Below, piece by piece: positions 12,441 through 22,690 of a DNA stretch of 64,000 nt (position 1 is the first letter of the stretch; each line of letters opens with the position of its first letter). Location of the stretch: assembly GCA_036346275.1 (NCBI GenBank), contig CM070713.1:74516382-74580381 (forward strand), given 5' to 3'. A program made the position numbers and the translations under genes. Source of the stretch: Otatea glauca (Eukaryota > Streptophyta > Magnoliopsida > Poales > Poaceae). The notes beneath the pieces are model-generated. The model was given only the letters and a program-made list of their open reading frames with translations. It ran no database searches and had not been told where the DNA came from.

Positions 12441-12531
12441 GATCTCCTCCTCTCTTCTCCTCCTCCTCCTCTCTTCTTCTCCTCCTCCTCCTCTCTTCCT
12501 CTCCTCTCTTCTTTCTTCTTTCTTCTCCTCG
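12441..12531. repeat. CT-rich microsatellite (GA-rich on the transposase sense strand)
   Basis: About 90 bp of almost pure pyrimidine built of TCC, TCT and CTT triplets. It sits just inside the palindromic repeats of the MULE end. It looks like an open frame only because of low complexity. Confidence 0.85.
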
Positions 12532-12555
12532 CTCTCTCTATGGCGTTATATAGCC

Positions 12556-12643
12556 GCACTCTGTCGCCAATTGAAATGGCGACAGGCTCTCTGTCGTCAA
12601 TTGAGATGGCGACAAACTCTCTGTTACCATTTCAAATGGTGAC
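12556..12643. repeat. Three palindromic 27-30 bp units at the 5' end of the MULE-PMD element
   Basis: Three consecutive units have the form CTCTGTCGCCAATTGAAATG then GCGACAGG, each nearly self-complementary (TGTCGCCA...TGGCGACA). The second and third carry substitutions, including TTACCATTT...AATGGTGACA, that keep pairing in part. They mirror the TGTC...GACA repeats at 5829-6200. Subterminal repeats of this kind are expected where a transposase binds. The assignment to this element is inferred from position. Confidence 0.6.
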
Positions 12644-12650
12644 AGGTGTG

Positions 12651-14380
12651 TAGATTTGTAAAAAAATTCGGTGTATTATTTTTGTAAAATTAGATAAAAA
12701 TAATATTATTTTAAGAAAATTCTCAGTAGTTTGGTGACCCGCATAATTAGCTCAGAGTAATGAGACAATAACTCTGTTATTAACTCTGAGATAATTACGC
12801 TGATATGTGTTAATACATTGTATTCAGAGTGTTGCGGTAGAACAATAATTAGAGACTGAAATAGAAACTTTATTACATTCTATTGCCATGCAGGCTACAT
12901 GTTCATTACATTAATTAAACATAAGATCCAAGTACGACAAAAATATAATACCAAAAAGTTCTAATTACTCCAAAGACTGATAAAGTCGAAGCACAATCTA
13001 CCCAACATCCTAACCCTCCTAGTAGTCCTCATCGCAGTAACCCTGATCTTGTGGGTACTCACCCCATGCCTCATAGCCAAACCTATTGGGATCCATGTCC
13101 CAACCGGACACTTGACAACCGGAACCATTCTCTAAGCAAAGGGGGATTTAGCTAGCAAGACTGAGTACATAAGTACCATTAATAAAAAAATGCATTATAT
13201 GAATTTTTCTTCCATAACCATCTTGTGCAACCTTTCCTCAAAAACCATTTTTAAAAAATAGAGTTTTTATTAGGAAAGTTATGTTGTTGATTTTAATTAT
13301 CCAAAAATGCTACTAGCACTCGCATATGAGGCTGACTTAGTTCCGTAGCCTCTAATCCAGGAGATAGGTATGAATTCATGATTTGACCCTGCGCAGGTTT
13401 GTACCACTTTACCCATAGCAAACTCAATCGTAGTTGAGAACCCATAACATTTATCACTACTCGTGTATTAGATCTCCAACCCTTCTAACTCAAGCCAAGG
13501 ACACCTTTCCCAGGTAGTCCCGCTGACTCACAGCTAATAGTTGTACTCCAACTAATTACGTAGTACAGTACTCCGACTAACAACGTAGTACAGTACTCCG
13601 ACTAACAACGTAGTACTGTACTCCGACTAACAACGAGGTACTCATCTCATAACGTAAATACAGTGGTAGGTTTGATTTTGTGTCCTTCATTAGGACTCCC
13701 GGCGTACCCAGCTTCACACTCGTAGTCATCTATTCATATCCAATGTGGAGATTCTAACACCATCAACATTTTCTGGTTGTTTCCACACACTATGGTTGAT
13801 AAGAATTATACGACTCATTGTCCGAGTGTAGTGGTTTATTATTATATCATAGCCTATGTAGAGGACCCCACTGGTAGTACTCATCTCAAGGCACCCTCCA
13901 CCCACCACACACACACACACATACATATAAACACACTCCATCACATAAATATCCATTACCGCCTCAACAGATCATCAACAAACCATCCTCCCCAACAACA
14001 TCCAATTTAGGGTTTTCGATTTAAAAAATATTTTTTCTATGCAGTGATGATATCTAAAAATAATTTCATAAATATGATCAAAATAAGCTTGCCTGGGTTT
14101 TGATAAAAGAAATCGTCCCTACCCGGTTGTTGCTGGAGATCACCGGTCGGAATTGAATGCATTCCTGAAATTACAAGGAATACATTTTAGTAATTTTTTG
14201 CATGTTTCATGGTGTCCAACTTGCTCTTAAAATTTCATTATTTAATATACATATTATGCTTCTTTTAAATTTTTGAGTATTTTTTTACAAAAATTATATT
14301 AAATGCCTAACAAATTAGGTCACTTGCTTTACCGAATTTTAATTAGGTATATCTGATCTGAATGACTCCCTGATTTTGGA
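12651..14380. other. Repetitive non-coding sequence, family not identified
   Basis: No gene was seen. The stretch has the look of a grass retroelement-derived intergenic repeat, but I found no LTR border. It contains the 25-bp tandem array at 13543-13642 and a CA-rich microsatellite near 13906-13925. Confidence 0.4.
13543..13642. repeat. 25-bp tandem repeat, four copies
   Basis: Four head-to-tail copies of a 25-bp unit of the type GTACTCCGACTAACAACGTA + GTACA start at 13543, 13568, 13593 and 13618. The first copy differs in the middle (CAACTAATTACG) and the last ends in GAGGTACT. The period is exact, without indels. Confidence 0.95.
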
Positions 14381-14388
14381 TGAAAAAT

Positions 14389-14620
14389 CTTCTCCCATTT
14401 TTCTTTTCTCTCCTTTCCTTTTTCCTTCTTCTTTTCTTTTCTTTTCTTTTTCTTCCCCTCCTTTTTCTTTCCCCCTTTTTCTTTTTTTTCTTCCTCTTTT
14501 CTTTTCTCTTTCTCCACCCGGTTGGCCTTATCCCCCCATGTCTCCTCTCCTCTCTCTCTTCTCCTTCTTCCCCCGCTCTCCTATCTTCCTGGTTCTTTCC
14601 TCAAATCCAGTTTGGGTTTT
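14389..14620. repeat. Polypyrimidine tract
   Basis: More than 130 bp (14395-14523) is nearly pure C and T on the plus strand, continuing with lower purity to about 14620. All frames through it (Phe/Leu/Ser-rich or Lys/Glu-rich) are low-complexity artefacts. Confidence 0.85.
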
Positions 14621-15412
14621 AGAGTTAGCTTTTCTATGTCAGTTGTTCGAAAAGATGAGAGCGAGTCTAAGTCATAGTGTTCTCTATCTTCTTTTCTATA
14701 CTCTATAGCTACAAAGCTTGCAGTCTCTTGACTTTCTCTTCTCATTCTGTGTTTCTGTTTTCTATTGAGTTTGTTTGGAAGTTTTCTGAACTTAACTCTG
14801 CTAATAACTTAACTTGAACTAAAATTTTAAGCTTCAATTTGATTCACTTATTGTGGTGGAGTTTGAGAAGCTGTTTCATGCATTGCATATAGACTTTATT
14901 TTCTTTTTAATGAGATTTGTCTATTATACAAATGAACTGTTACTCATCATATGCACCTGGCTACTTTTCTGAAGATCATTGTTAGCTTAGCCATGTCTAA
15001 GTTTATTTTGCTTCATTATGCTAAGCTTGCAGAAAAATAAAATTTGAGCTTAATGAAAACTTGATGAAACCTGTAGCTTTTACTTGCTATATTTCCTCAC
15101 TACATGCATATGCCATGTTTTGTGAAATCTTAGATTTCTACAAGAGCAGCTTGGGTGGAGCTAGATTGATGCCTAATATGTTCCTTCTTTTGCTCATGAA
15201 TCAAAGTGCTAAAATGATCAAAACTGACTTATGTGTGTTACGATTGAGCTCAATATTTTACATTCACGAGCCTGCTTCTCATTGCACTTGGGATAAACTT
15301 GTAATGTATTGTGTATGACTAAGACCATTCTTTTAGGAGTTCTTGAGATGGTCGACTATGGCACGAGTCAATAAAAATAAAGATTTGAAATAAAAATAAA
15401 ATGAGAAAGAGA

Positions 15413-15600
15413 GTGAAGCTTAGGAGGTCTTTGTCGATGGCTCCCAGTCGGAGATGTGATTTGCTAGGATAAGCTCTCCAAACCTCATTGGGTGTGTGAA
15501 AGAGCATGAAGCCTAGGAGGTCTTTGTCGATGGCTCCTAGTCAAGGATACTCTTTGCTAGGATAACCTCTTCACACCTCGTTATGTGCGTTAAAATAAAA
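15413..15600. repeat. Direct duplication, unit about 95 bp
   Basis: The segment GAAGCTTAGGAGGTCTTTGT and what follows (GATGGCTCC.AGTC, TTGCTAGGATAA.CTCT, CACCTCATT) at about 15415-15500 recurs at about 15509-15595 with substitutions and small indels. Confidence 0.8.
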
Positions 15601-16277
15601 AAATTGCATTAAAGATGATTGACCACGAATGATCTTTTTTTATGCACGTCTAGCTTTCTCAAAGTGTTGACTAGGTTGAACTCTAGGTTATCTATTTGAT
15701 CCATTGTATGGTTATATTTCTAGTTTGGAGATTATGCTAAGTGTTGCACTTATTGAAATCATGCCAAAATGATATAGTTTTATTTGTGCTTGCTAACAAG
15801 GATATTACAGTTTTGTACTTGGACATGCCTTAGCTTAGCATAATCTGAATTTGAGTAACTTGGTGTCATATTTTGCTCTTTGTGGTAATTTGGATAATCC
15901 TCAAAGCTCTTTTAGGATGCATATTATACATACACGTTTTTTTTTCATTTTTGATGCCTACATTGACAAAAGGGAGAGAAATATGAAAAAGTCATCTATG
16001 TTTTGGGGAGAAATGTGGAAAAGGCAATTTTTATTTTTGCTTCTCTAGTCATTAAGACAAATTGCCCTTTTCTTTGGATCATGAGCCAGTGCGACCTGAT
16101 TTTTAGAGCATTTGTTCTTTCCTAGTGTTTGCCCTAACCAACTCCGTACCAACTTAGTCATAGTCTTTGCTTTCTCTTGCATCTGGACTAAATGTGGATT
16201 TCGAAATCAAATTGATTTCCTCTTTCTAAATTCAAACTCAAATTTATGTCTTTTTAGTGTTTGTCAATATACTCATC

Positions 16278-16288
16278 AAGGGGGAGAT
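16278..16288 (+). other. Polypurine tract of the copia-like element
   Basis: AAGGGGGAGAT lies immediately before the TG that starts the 3' LTR at 16289. This fixes the plus orientation of the host element. Confidence 0.75.
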
Positions 16289-16339
16289 TGAGAGACCATG
16301 TGGTAATTTACCCATGTTTGTGATGAGTAATTGACTGTG

Positions 16340-18892
16340 TGAAAGATCGAAAAAGGCGACTAGAGGGGGGTGAATAGGAGCCAAATAAAATTTTCGAATA
16401 AACTCTCCCCTAAAATTCAAACCACCAAAAACCGAAAGAAAGCGCCTTTGGTCGGGTATCTCTGGTCGGATGAGCAGTACCCCCGACCTCTGAGGTCGGA
16501 TGAGCGAGACTCGGAATGAATAGTGTTGGATGAGCAGTACCCGACAAAGACCGGTCGGATGAGCAATACTCCCGACACGAAGTGTTGGATGAGCAGTCCT
16601 TGGGTGAATAGTATTCGGGTGAGCAGTACCCCGACCGGATGAGCGATACCCGACACGTGGAGGTCGGATGACCGATCTTTCGGGTGAAATAGTGTTACGG
16701 TGAGCAGTACCCCCGACTGCGGAGTCGGATGAAGCGAGACTCGGTGAATAGTGTTGGTGAATAGAAAAATCAGCACGATCTTAAAAACAGAAATCGATGT
16801 AACTTTTGATCGGCTGATCCAAAAACAGTGAAAAATGATGTGCACCTCCCAAAGGATGTCAGGAACCTATTTCAATCAACAATCGAAGGAATTAATACCA
16901 AGGTTCCGTCCTTTTCAGTTTAACAAATGCAACACCAAAAAGCAGAGTCACGAACACAAACTTCACCCTAACTTGCTGGTGGGAGTTGATGGTCGAAATC
17001 CTTGGATGACTCTCCACAAATCATAGCAAGTAAGTACACGAAGAAACAACCCTTCAAATAAATAGAAACACTATCCAAAACTAGGCACGTAAATTGGTTT
17101 CTTGCAAAGCTGAATAGAAGAGGTTGTAGATTGCCTAGATGATTGGGATATGATCTATAGAAGATTCATCCAGCAATCTTTCATCCTTGGCAACAAGAAC
17201 CAGAAGCCAATCAAGACTAAAGAACTGCAAGTCGCACGTTTACGCACTTTAAGAACACACAGATTTACTAACTTGCAACAAGAATGAAAGGATTGCCTAG
17301 ATGATTGAAAGCACCAAGTCCAGAGAAGAGTTCATCAATCATGAATTTCAACAAAGACTCAATAGCATGTAGAAGGAGATGAGGCAAATCCAAATTACGT
17401 AAAGTAAATCGCAAGTAGGTAAATGCGGAATTTAGATAACAGAATTCAAGTGCGTAATGTAAATACGTAAGAGAAATGAAACAAGAATATAAATGAAGAA
17501 CATTTCATTTCTGGAAGGGAGGTTTACAAAGCCTCACAACAAAGTGGGCAAAACTCAAATGAGCAGCAAAAACCTTAGAACCTTCAAAGAGGGGAGGCTG
17601 CCCCTACCCCTCTATTTATAGTGACCTGGGATCAATTCCCACCTTTGGATGTCCTGCTTCAATCCTAAGCCAACATCCAAGAGCCAGGATTTGATCCTTA
17701 CACTATCACTCTCAACAACTCTCAACTACTCACGTACACTTTCCTCACCTGCTCACCCCCAAGGAGACACCCCTCTCCCTGTCTATTCATAGCAGGCTTG
17801 GAACACCTACCACCCTTGGATGAGCCTCTAAACCCTAGAGCACTCCATCAAGGGCTGAGATTTTACCCACTCACAAAGCTATGCATGGGCTCACCCGAAA
17901 CCCAACAACACAACGGGTTTTGCATGCTTTTCAACTCACACTAACTTGACCCTTCTCTATCTTCCGGCCGTGATCCAACGGTCCTCCTAGATCGAGCGGC
18001 TCCAAGTCGACATCTCATCCATTCCTTTGTCTTCTCGGCTTGCGGCTACTCCCGGCCTCGGTCATCTTTGGCGACACCTTGATCATCCGGACCTCGGCTC
18101 TCCCGGCCTAGTCACGATCCCCTTCGCCTCACCATGACCTAGCTCCAAAGTCACGCAACCATCATAGACAAGGAAACCACATCACATAGCAATGTCCAAC
18201 AACACATATCCATCTCAATGCATGATATACACACTGCCGACCGGCAAAACCCCGACCACACGTGGTCTGACCACTGGTCTCCATCCCGACCAACCATGGT
18301 CTGACCACTGGTCTCCATCCCGACCAACCATGGTCTGACCACTGGTCTCCATCCCGACCACTCAAGGTCGGACGACCCAACCACTCGGGGTCGGACGACT
18401 GGTCTCCGACCAGCCACAGCCCAGACCTCTCTGGCTCGGACAACTGGTCTCCGACCAACCAAAGACCTGACCACTCGGGGTCGGACGACTGGTCTCCGAC
18501 CAGCCACAGCCCAGACCTCTCTGGGTCGGACAACTGGTCTCCGACCAACCAAAGACCTGACCACTCGGGGTCGGACGACTGGTCTCCGACCAGCCAAAGC
18601 CCAGACCTCTCAGGTCGGACGACCCGACCACTCGGGGTCGGACGACTGGTCTCTAACCAGCCAAAACCCCGACCACTCAGGTCGGACGACCCGACCACTC
18701 GGGGTCGGACGACTGGTCTGCAACACAGCCAAAGCCCCGACCACTCGGGGTCGGACGACTGGTCTCCAACCAGTAACTCAAATTGCTCTAGCTCGAAAAA
18801 CAATCCAAATCAAACTCAAACTTGAGCACACCTTGCTCAAATAAAGTCAAATACTCATCACAAACATGGATGGACCTCCACATGGTCCTTCA
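16340..18892 (-). mobile_element. Solo LTR A (copia-like, minus orientation)
   Basis: On the plus strand the unit begins TGAAAGATCG at 16340 and ends GGTCCTTCA at 18892. It is flanked by perfect 5-bp direct repeats CTGTG (16335-16339 and 18893-18897). Read on the minus strand it starts TGAAGGACCATGTGG, like the host LTR, and ends with the CACCCCCCTCTAG...TTTCA type of end seen in SIRE-like LTRs; this sets the orientation. A TATA box (minus strand TATAAATAGAGG) lies near 17609-17620. There is no internal region or second LTR, so it is best read as a solo LTR of about 2.55 kb left by recombination. It contains the 45-bp tandem repeats at 18236-18775. Confidence 0.85.
18236..18775. repeat. 45-bp tandem repeat array inside solo LTR A
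   Basis: Units of about 45 bp alternate between two variants. Both contain CTGGTCTCCGACCA, followed either by GCCACAGCCCAGACCTCTCT or by ACCAAAGACCTGACCACTCG, and GGTCGGACGA. About ten units are present, with shorter ones at both ends (CCATCCCGACCAACCATGGT variants at 18240-18360). Because the unit is a multiple of 3, the minus strand gives spurious open frames of up to 213 codons. Confidence 0.9.
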
Positions 18893-18959
18893 CTGTGTTT
18901 TTAAGCATTTGGTGCTAAGGTTTGAGTTTAATTTGAGCTTACTTTGGCTTTGAGCAATT

Positions 18960-19790
18960 TGGCTTGAGTGCTCGTGGGCTCTATGACCAATAGAGAGGTC
19001 GTTCTCTAGAGAGGTTGTTCCCTAGAGATGTCGTTCCTAAAGTGGTCGTGACCTTTAAGGATCTCTCTGGGAGTGGTCTAAACCTCTAAGAACCTCTATA
19101 GGAGTAGTCGTGACCATTGTAAGAGTGGTCTAGAACACTGTAGGGCATTTATGGGAGTGGTCGTGACTACTGTAAGAGTGGTCTAAACTCCTAAGGACCT
19201 TTATGAGAGTGATCGTGACCATTGTGGGAGTGGTCTAGACCTTTAAGAACCTCTATGAGGTTGATCATGACTACTGTGGAAGTGGTCTAAACCTCTAAGA
19301 ACCTTTATTGGAGTGGTCGTGACTATTGTAAGAGTAGCCTAGACCATTGTGGAATGATCTAGACCTCTAATTAAGGGCCTCTCTAAGAGTACTATGAGCC
19401 CTTTTGACCTCCCAAGGAATGGTTGTGACCACTGTGGGAGTGGTCGTGAGCCATTGTGACCTCACCAGAAGTGGTCGTGACCACTGTGGGAGTGGTCTAG
19501 ACTTCTAAGGACCTCTCTGAGAGTAGTATGAGCCCTTGTGACCTCCTAGGGAGTGGTTGTGACCACTGTGGGAGTGATCGTGAGCCATTGTGACCTCCCA
19601 GGGAGTGGTTGTGACCACTGTGGGAGTGGTCGTAAACCAGTGTGGCCTCTCAATAAGTGGTCTGGAGTGGTCGTGATCTCTCAGTGAGTGGCCTGGAGTG
19701 GTCTAGACATCCATATGAGTGGCCGTCACCTTTTGGTGAGTGATCTAGACTTCTGTTTGAGTGGTCGTAAGTGGTCTAGACTTATCTAAA
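18960..19790. repeat. Degenerate GAGTGGTC repeats in the host LTR
   Basis: The motif GGGAGTGGTCGTGACCACTG alternates with GGTCTAGACCTCTAAGGACC roughly every 55-60 bp over about 800 bp. GAGTGGTC is shared with the minus strand of the 45-bp array in solo LTR A, so the two arrays probably descend from one LTR module that has drifted in unit length. Confidence 0.8.
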
Positions 19791-19947
19791 ATGGTCATGG
19801 ACAAGAATGGTTATGGGTTAAGGTAGTCACAGGCTATATGATCCAAGGTGAGATCTTCTGATATGATTTTGGATATGGCTATGTGATGGTTTCTTATTTG
19901 TGCTGGCTACAGGATTCCGGGGCTAGGTCATGGTGAGGCGAAGGCTA

Positions 19948-21689
19948 TGAAAGGATCAAGTTGGCATAGAGGGGGTGAATAGGTAACTTTAAAAACTTTT
20001 TGGTCTTAGGAAAAACTTTTCTCAATAAAAGAATTAGCAATAGAAAACAATTAGAATAGGGATTCAGTACAACTCAGTTTTAAGAAGATCAGTATAGAAG
20101 AACTTGAATAAAAACTGACAATAAGATGAGCACACAAAGATAAACCAATATCAGGACGACTCAAGGATTTTTCACCGAGGTTCAGAGATCAATCTCCTAC
20201 GTCCCTGTTAGAGCACTTCATCAGAAGTATTGCTCCACCAAACTGCCAATCTCAACGGCTTTTGGTTTTTCACTAGCTTGACTCTTCCACCACTCCGGTG
20301 AGGTGAGTCTCAACCTTTCACAGCAATGGTGCCATTCCACAATCCCTTTTGGATAGGTCGCACCAACAACTTCTCCAACCGTCTAGGAACAGCTACTTCT
20401 AAGAGTAATAGACTATCCACAAGCCCTGTCTTCTTGATTCAGTAGCTAGATGCTAACTAGACTCAGCTTGGAGCAAGAACTCTAAATGTTTAGAATGAGT
20501 GTTTGTGGTTTCTGAGTTGAAGCTCAAACTCTTTGATGGAATGAAAGCTCCGGAATGCTAAAGATCAAAGAGTTGTAAATGATTTTAAAGATGTCAATGG
20601 TATTCAGAATGTCAAAGATGTGTATGTGCAAAAGTCACTCTTTAAGTCAACTCGAGCACTGTATATATAGAGCTTAAAAAGAGCCGTTGTTCCTGCCATT
20701 TGCCCGTTGGGTGTGTCAAGAAAAACAGGACAAGTATGGAGTCATGGGCTGCCCCTTTTTATAAGTATTTTAAGGTGTATAAGTCATACTGGACTGATAT
20801 GATGAAATATATGCATACGCCGGACTGAAAATATTGGTCCGGAGTACATAGGAATTTATCAAGGTTGGTCCGTCGTGTAGAAGAAGCATTGTACCTAGTG
20901 TAACCCATTTGCGCCGGATCGACAAAATCGATCCGTCGTATACATGAAGGAGGTTAAGACTGGTAAAAGTAGGTTTGTGCCGGACCGATAATATTGATCT
21001 GGCGTATACATGCTTTGTTCTATTTGGATACCAGCAAAACAACGTTTGCGTCGGATTGAAAAAGTTGGTCTGGCATACACTTAGAATTCGGTCCGCCGTA
21101 AACGGCATGTTCTCGGTTAAGATTTGAGTAAAGAAATTCTTAACGCCAGACTAGAAATGATGGTCCGGAGTGAAAAGACAACATACGTCGGACTGAAAAT
21201 AAGGATAAATTCAGATCGGTCCGGCGTGAACGGTGTACGCTCGGTTGAAATATATCAGAAGAGAGCTCTTAGCGTCGGACTGAAAAAAGTCGATCCGACG
21301 TACATGGAGTGCGCTCGATTAGAACTTGAAACTTGATTTTTCAGTGCCGGACTAAATGAAGTTGGTCCGAAAAAAAACTCTTTTTGGCTAAGAAAGGGAA
21401 GATATGAATTTTTGAATGAGAGATATGAAATGTCCTATGCTCCAAGTAATCTTAGTGATTTTTGCATATGAACCAAGATTATTACTTGTGTATAATCCCT
21501 CTTAATAGTACAGTTATTCTAGCTATATGGCTTGAATCAACTCCCAAGCCAAAACTAAGAATAAACACCTTAGCCTTGTTCTTCAAATATAGCTGTTGTC
21601 AGCTTATACTGAGTATGCTTCTTGATCATCAACACCAAAACCTACATAATAAGCATAACTGGCAAAAATAGGGGGCCTAGATGCTCTCA
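19948..21689 (-). mobile_element. Solo LTR B (copia-like, minus orientation)
   Basis: The unit begins TGAAAGGATCAAGTTGGCAT at 19948 and ends ATGCTCTCA at 21689 on the plus strand. It is flanked by perfect 5-bp repeats GGCTA (19943-19947 and 21690-21694). The start, with TAGAGGGGGTGAATAGG, parallels that of solo LTR A, so it is taken to be in the same minus orientation, with the LTR 3' end at 19948. Its length is 1742 bp. The family differs from A in the body: it carries the CGGACTGAAAA...GGTCCGG repeats at 20790-21380. No internal region is present. Confidence 0.85.
20790..21380. repeat. Degenerate inverted-core repeats in solo LTR B
   Basis: About eight units spaced 60-90 bp apart have a core CCGGACTGAAAATATTGGTC followed by CGG and GTAC or GTGAAC, that is, two half-sites TCCGG / CCGGA in inverted order around an AT-rich centre. 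Unit spacing varies, so this is not a simple satellite. Minus-strand frames through it are artefacts. Confidence 0.8.
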
Positions 21690-22690
21690 GGCTAGGCCGG
21701 AACTAAGCTAGGAGAGTTGAGGTCCAGAACGGTCAAGGGATACCGAAAGATGACTGAGGTCGAGAAGTGGTTGTGAGCCAGGAAGACAAGGAACTAAAGT
21801 GATGGACGTGGCAGGCAACGGCATAGATTGTGACTAGGCTCAGGGAAGAGTCTAGGTCCAAAATGGTCAAGAAAGCTAAAGATGTCATGTTAAAGGGTAT
21901 GGTCAAAACCTGTGATATTATTAGGTTTCGAGTTAGCCTATGTATAAGTAAGTGAGTTAATCTAGCCCTTGATGAGGTTTCTTATGGGAAAAGAAAGTCA
22001 TCCAAGGGTGAAGATTGACTCAGTTGTGCTATAAATAGAGGGGGATGGGTGCTTCTCCCTATGTGTATCTTGTAAAAGATTTTGGTATCCTGATACTCTC
22101 TAAGCTTTTTCCCACCTGGTTGTAAGGCTTTATAAACAATCCTTCCAAGAAATAGAAAAAGTTTCAATGCAAGAATCTTGTTCATGTTTGTGCTTATATT
22201 CTAGTTCTTGTTTCGCTTTGTTTACAATCATCTTCTTCTACACTCTCTTGGTTCTTTTTTATCCTTTTTATTTGATCTTGAGCCAAGGATGAGTGATTGA
22301 TGGATGGTGTATCTTTGGAACACATATCAATCTGCCCTCAGCAACTCTTTTCTCTAAATTCTTGATCATAAACCGATCTGCTGTAGCAAGAAGAAAGATC
22401 TCAATAGACCGCGTTCTCTTTGTTTTGGGAGTTGATCGTGCCTTGATCTAGCTTGCTAGGATGTGTAAGAGTTCATCCAAGATCACGTTGATCATTAATA
22501 CCCCACAAGCAAGAACAAATCAAGATTCTTAGCCGATCAATGATTATCTCAATTCTTGTTTTTGAGATCGTGTTGTTGTTACTGTTTATCTTAGAGCTTT
22601 GGACATCTATCCAATACTGCCCTGTCTTAGCACTTTCGTTGGCGCTTTAGGGAAAGTAACTAGGATACTCTTTTGTCCAGTACTAGATTT

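Larger units (their letters stand above)
5829..12650 (-). mobile_element. Mutator-like element carrying transposase plus plant mobile domain
   Basis: On the minus strand, in 5'-3' order, lie a MuDR-type DNA-binding region, the MULE transposase core, a SWIM zinc finger, a plant mobile domain (PF10536 type) and a low-complexity tail. This order is that of grass MULEs that have captured or fused the PMD. Palindromic repeats lie at both sides. Boundaries are approximate: the left one is the CACTA end and the right one the last palindromic unit. No 9-bp target duplication could be identified. Confidence 0.65.
14640..16288 (+). mobile_element. Internal 3' non-coding region of a copia-like LTR retroelement
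   Basis: This AT-rich segment has no open frame of note but runs directly into a polypurine tract at 16278-16288 followed by an LTR start at 16289. The sequence just upstream (CATCAAGGGGGAGATT) is typical of SIRE/Maximus-type copia elements, which have long non-coding 3' regions. The left boundary is arbitrary: no gag, pol or 5' LTR is visible in the window, so the element is truncated on its 5' side or interrupted. It includes a direct duplication of about 95 bp near 15415-15600. Confidence 0.5.
16289..22690 (+). mobile_element. 3' LTR of the copia-like element, split by two solo LTRs
   Basis: The LTR starts TGAGAGACCATGTGG right after the polypurine tract. It is present in three pieces: 16289-16339, 18893-19947 and 21690 to about 22690. 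Removing the two inserted solo LTRs and one copy of each 5-bp target duplication rejoins it to about 2.1 kb. Its start and body resemble, at diverged level, the minus strand of solo LTR A, and the junction 19947/21695 rejoins GCGAAGGCTA with GGCCGG as in that relative. A TATA-like GCTATAAATAGAGG lies at about 22029-22042. The right end is uncertain; no clear CA end plus target duplication was found near 22.6-22.7 kb. Confidence 0.65.

Noticed and set aside
12406..12642. 78-codon frame with Ser/Leu run
   Set aside because: Generated by the CT-rich microsatellite and palindromic repeats.
14376..14708. Phe/Leu/Ser-rich frames of 80-110 codons
   Set aside because: Pure pyrimidine tract; low complexity on both strands.
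18162..18803. Minus-strand frames of up to 213 codons
   Set aside because: The 45-bp tandem unit is a multiple of three, so a repeat reads open in several frames; the 'protein' is a simple repeat.
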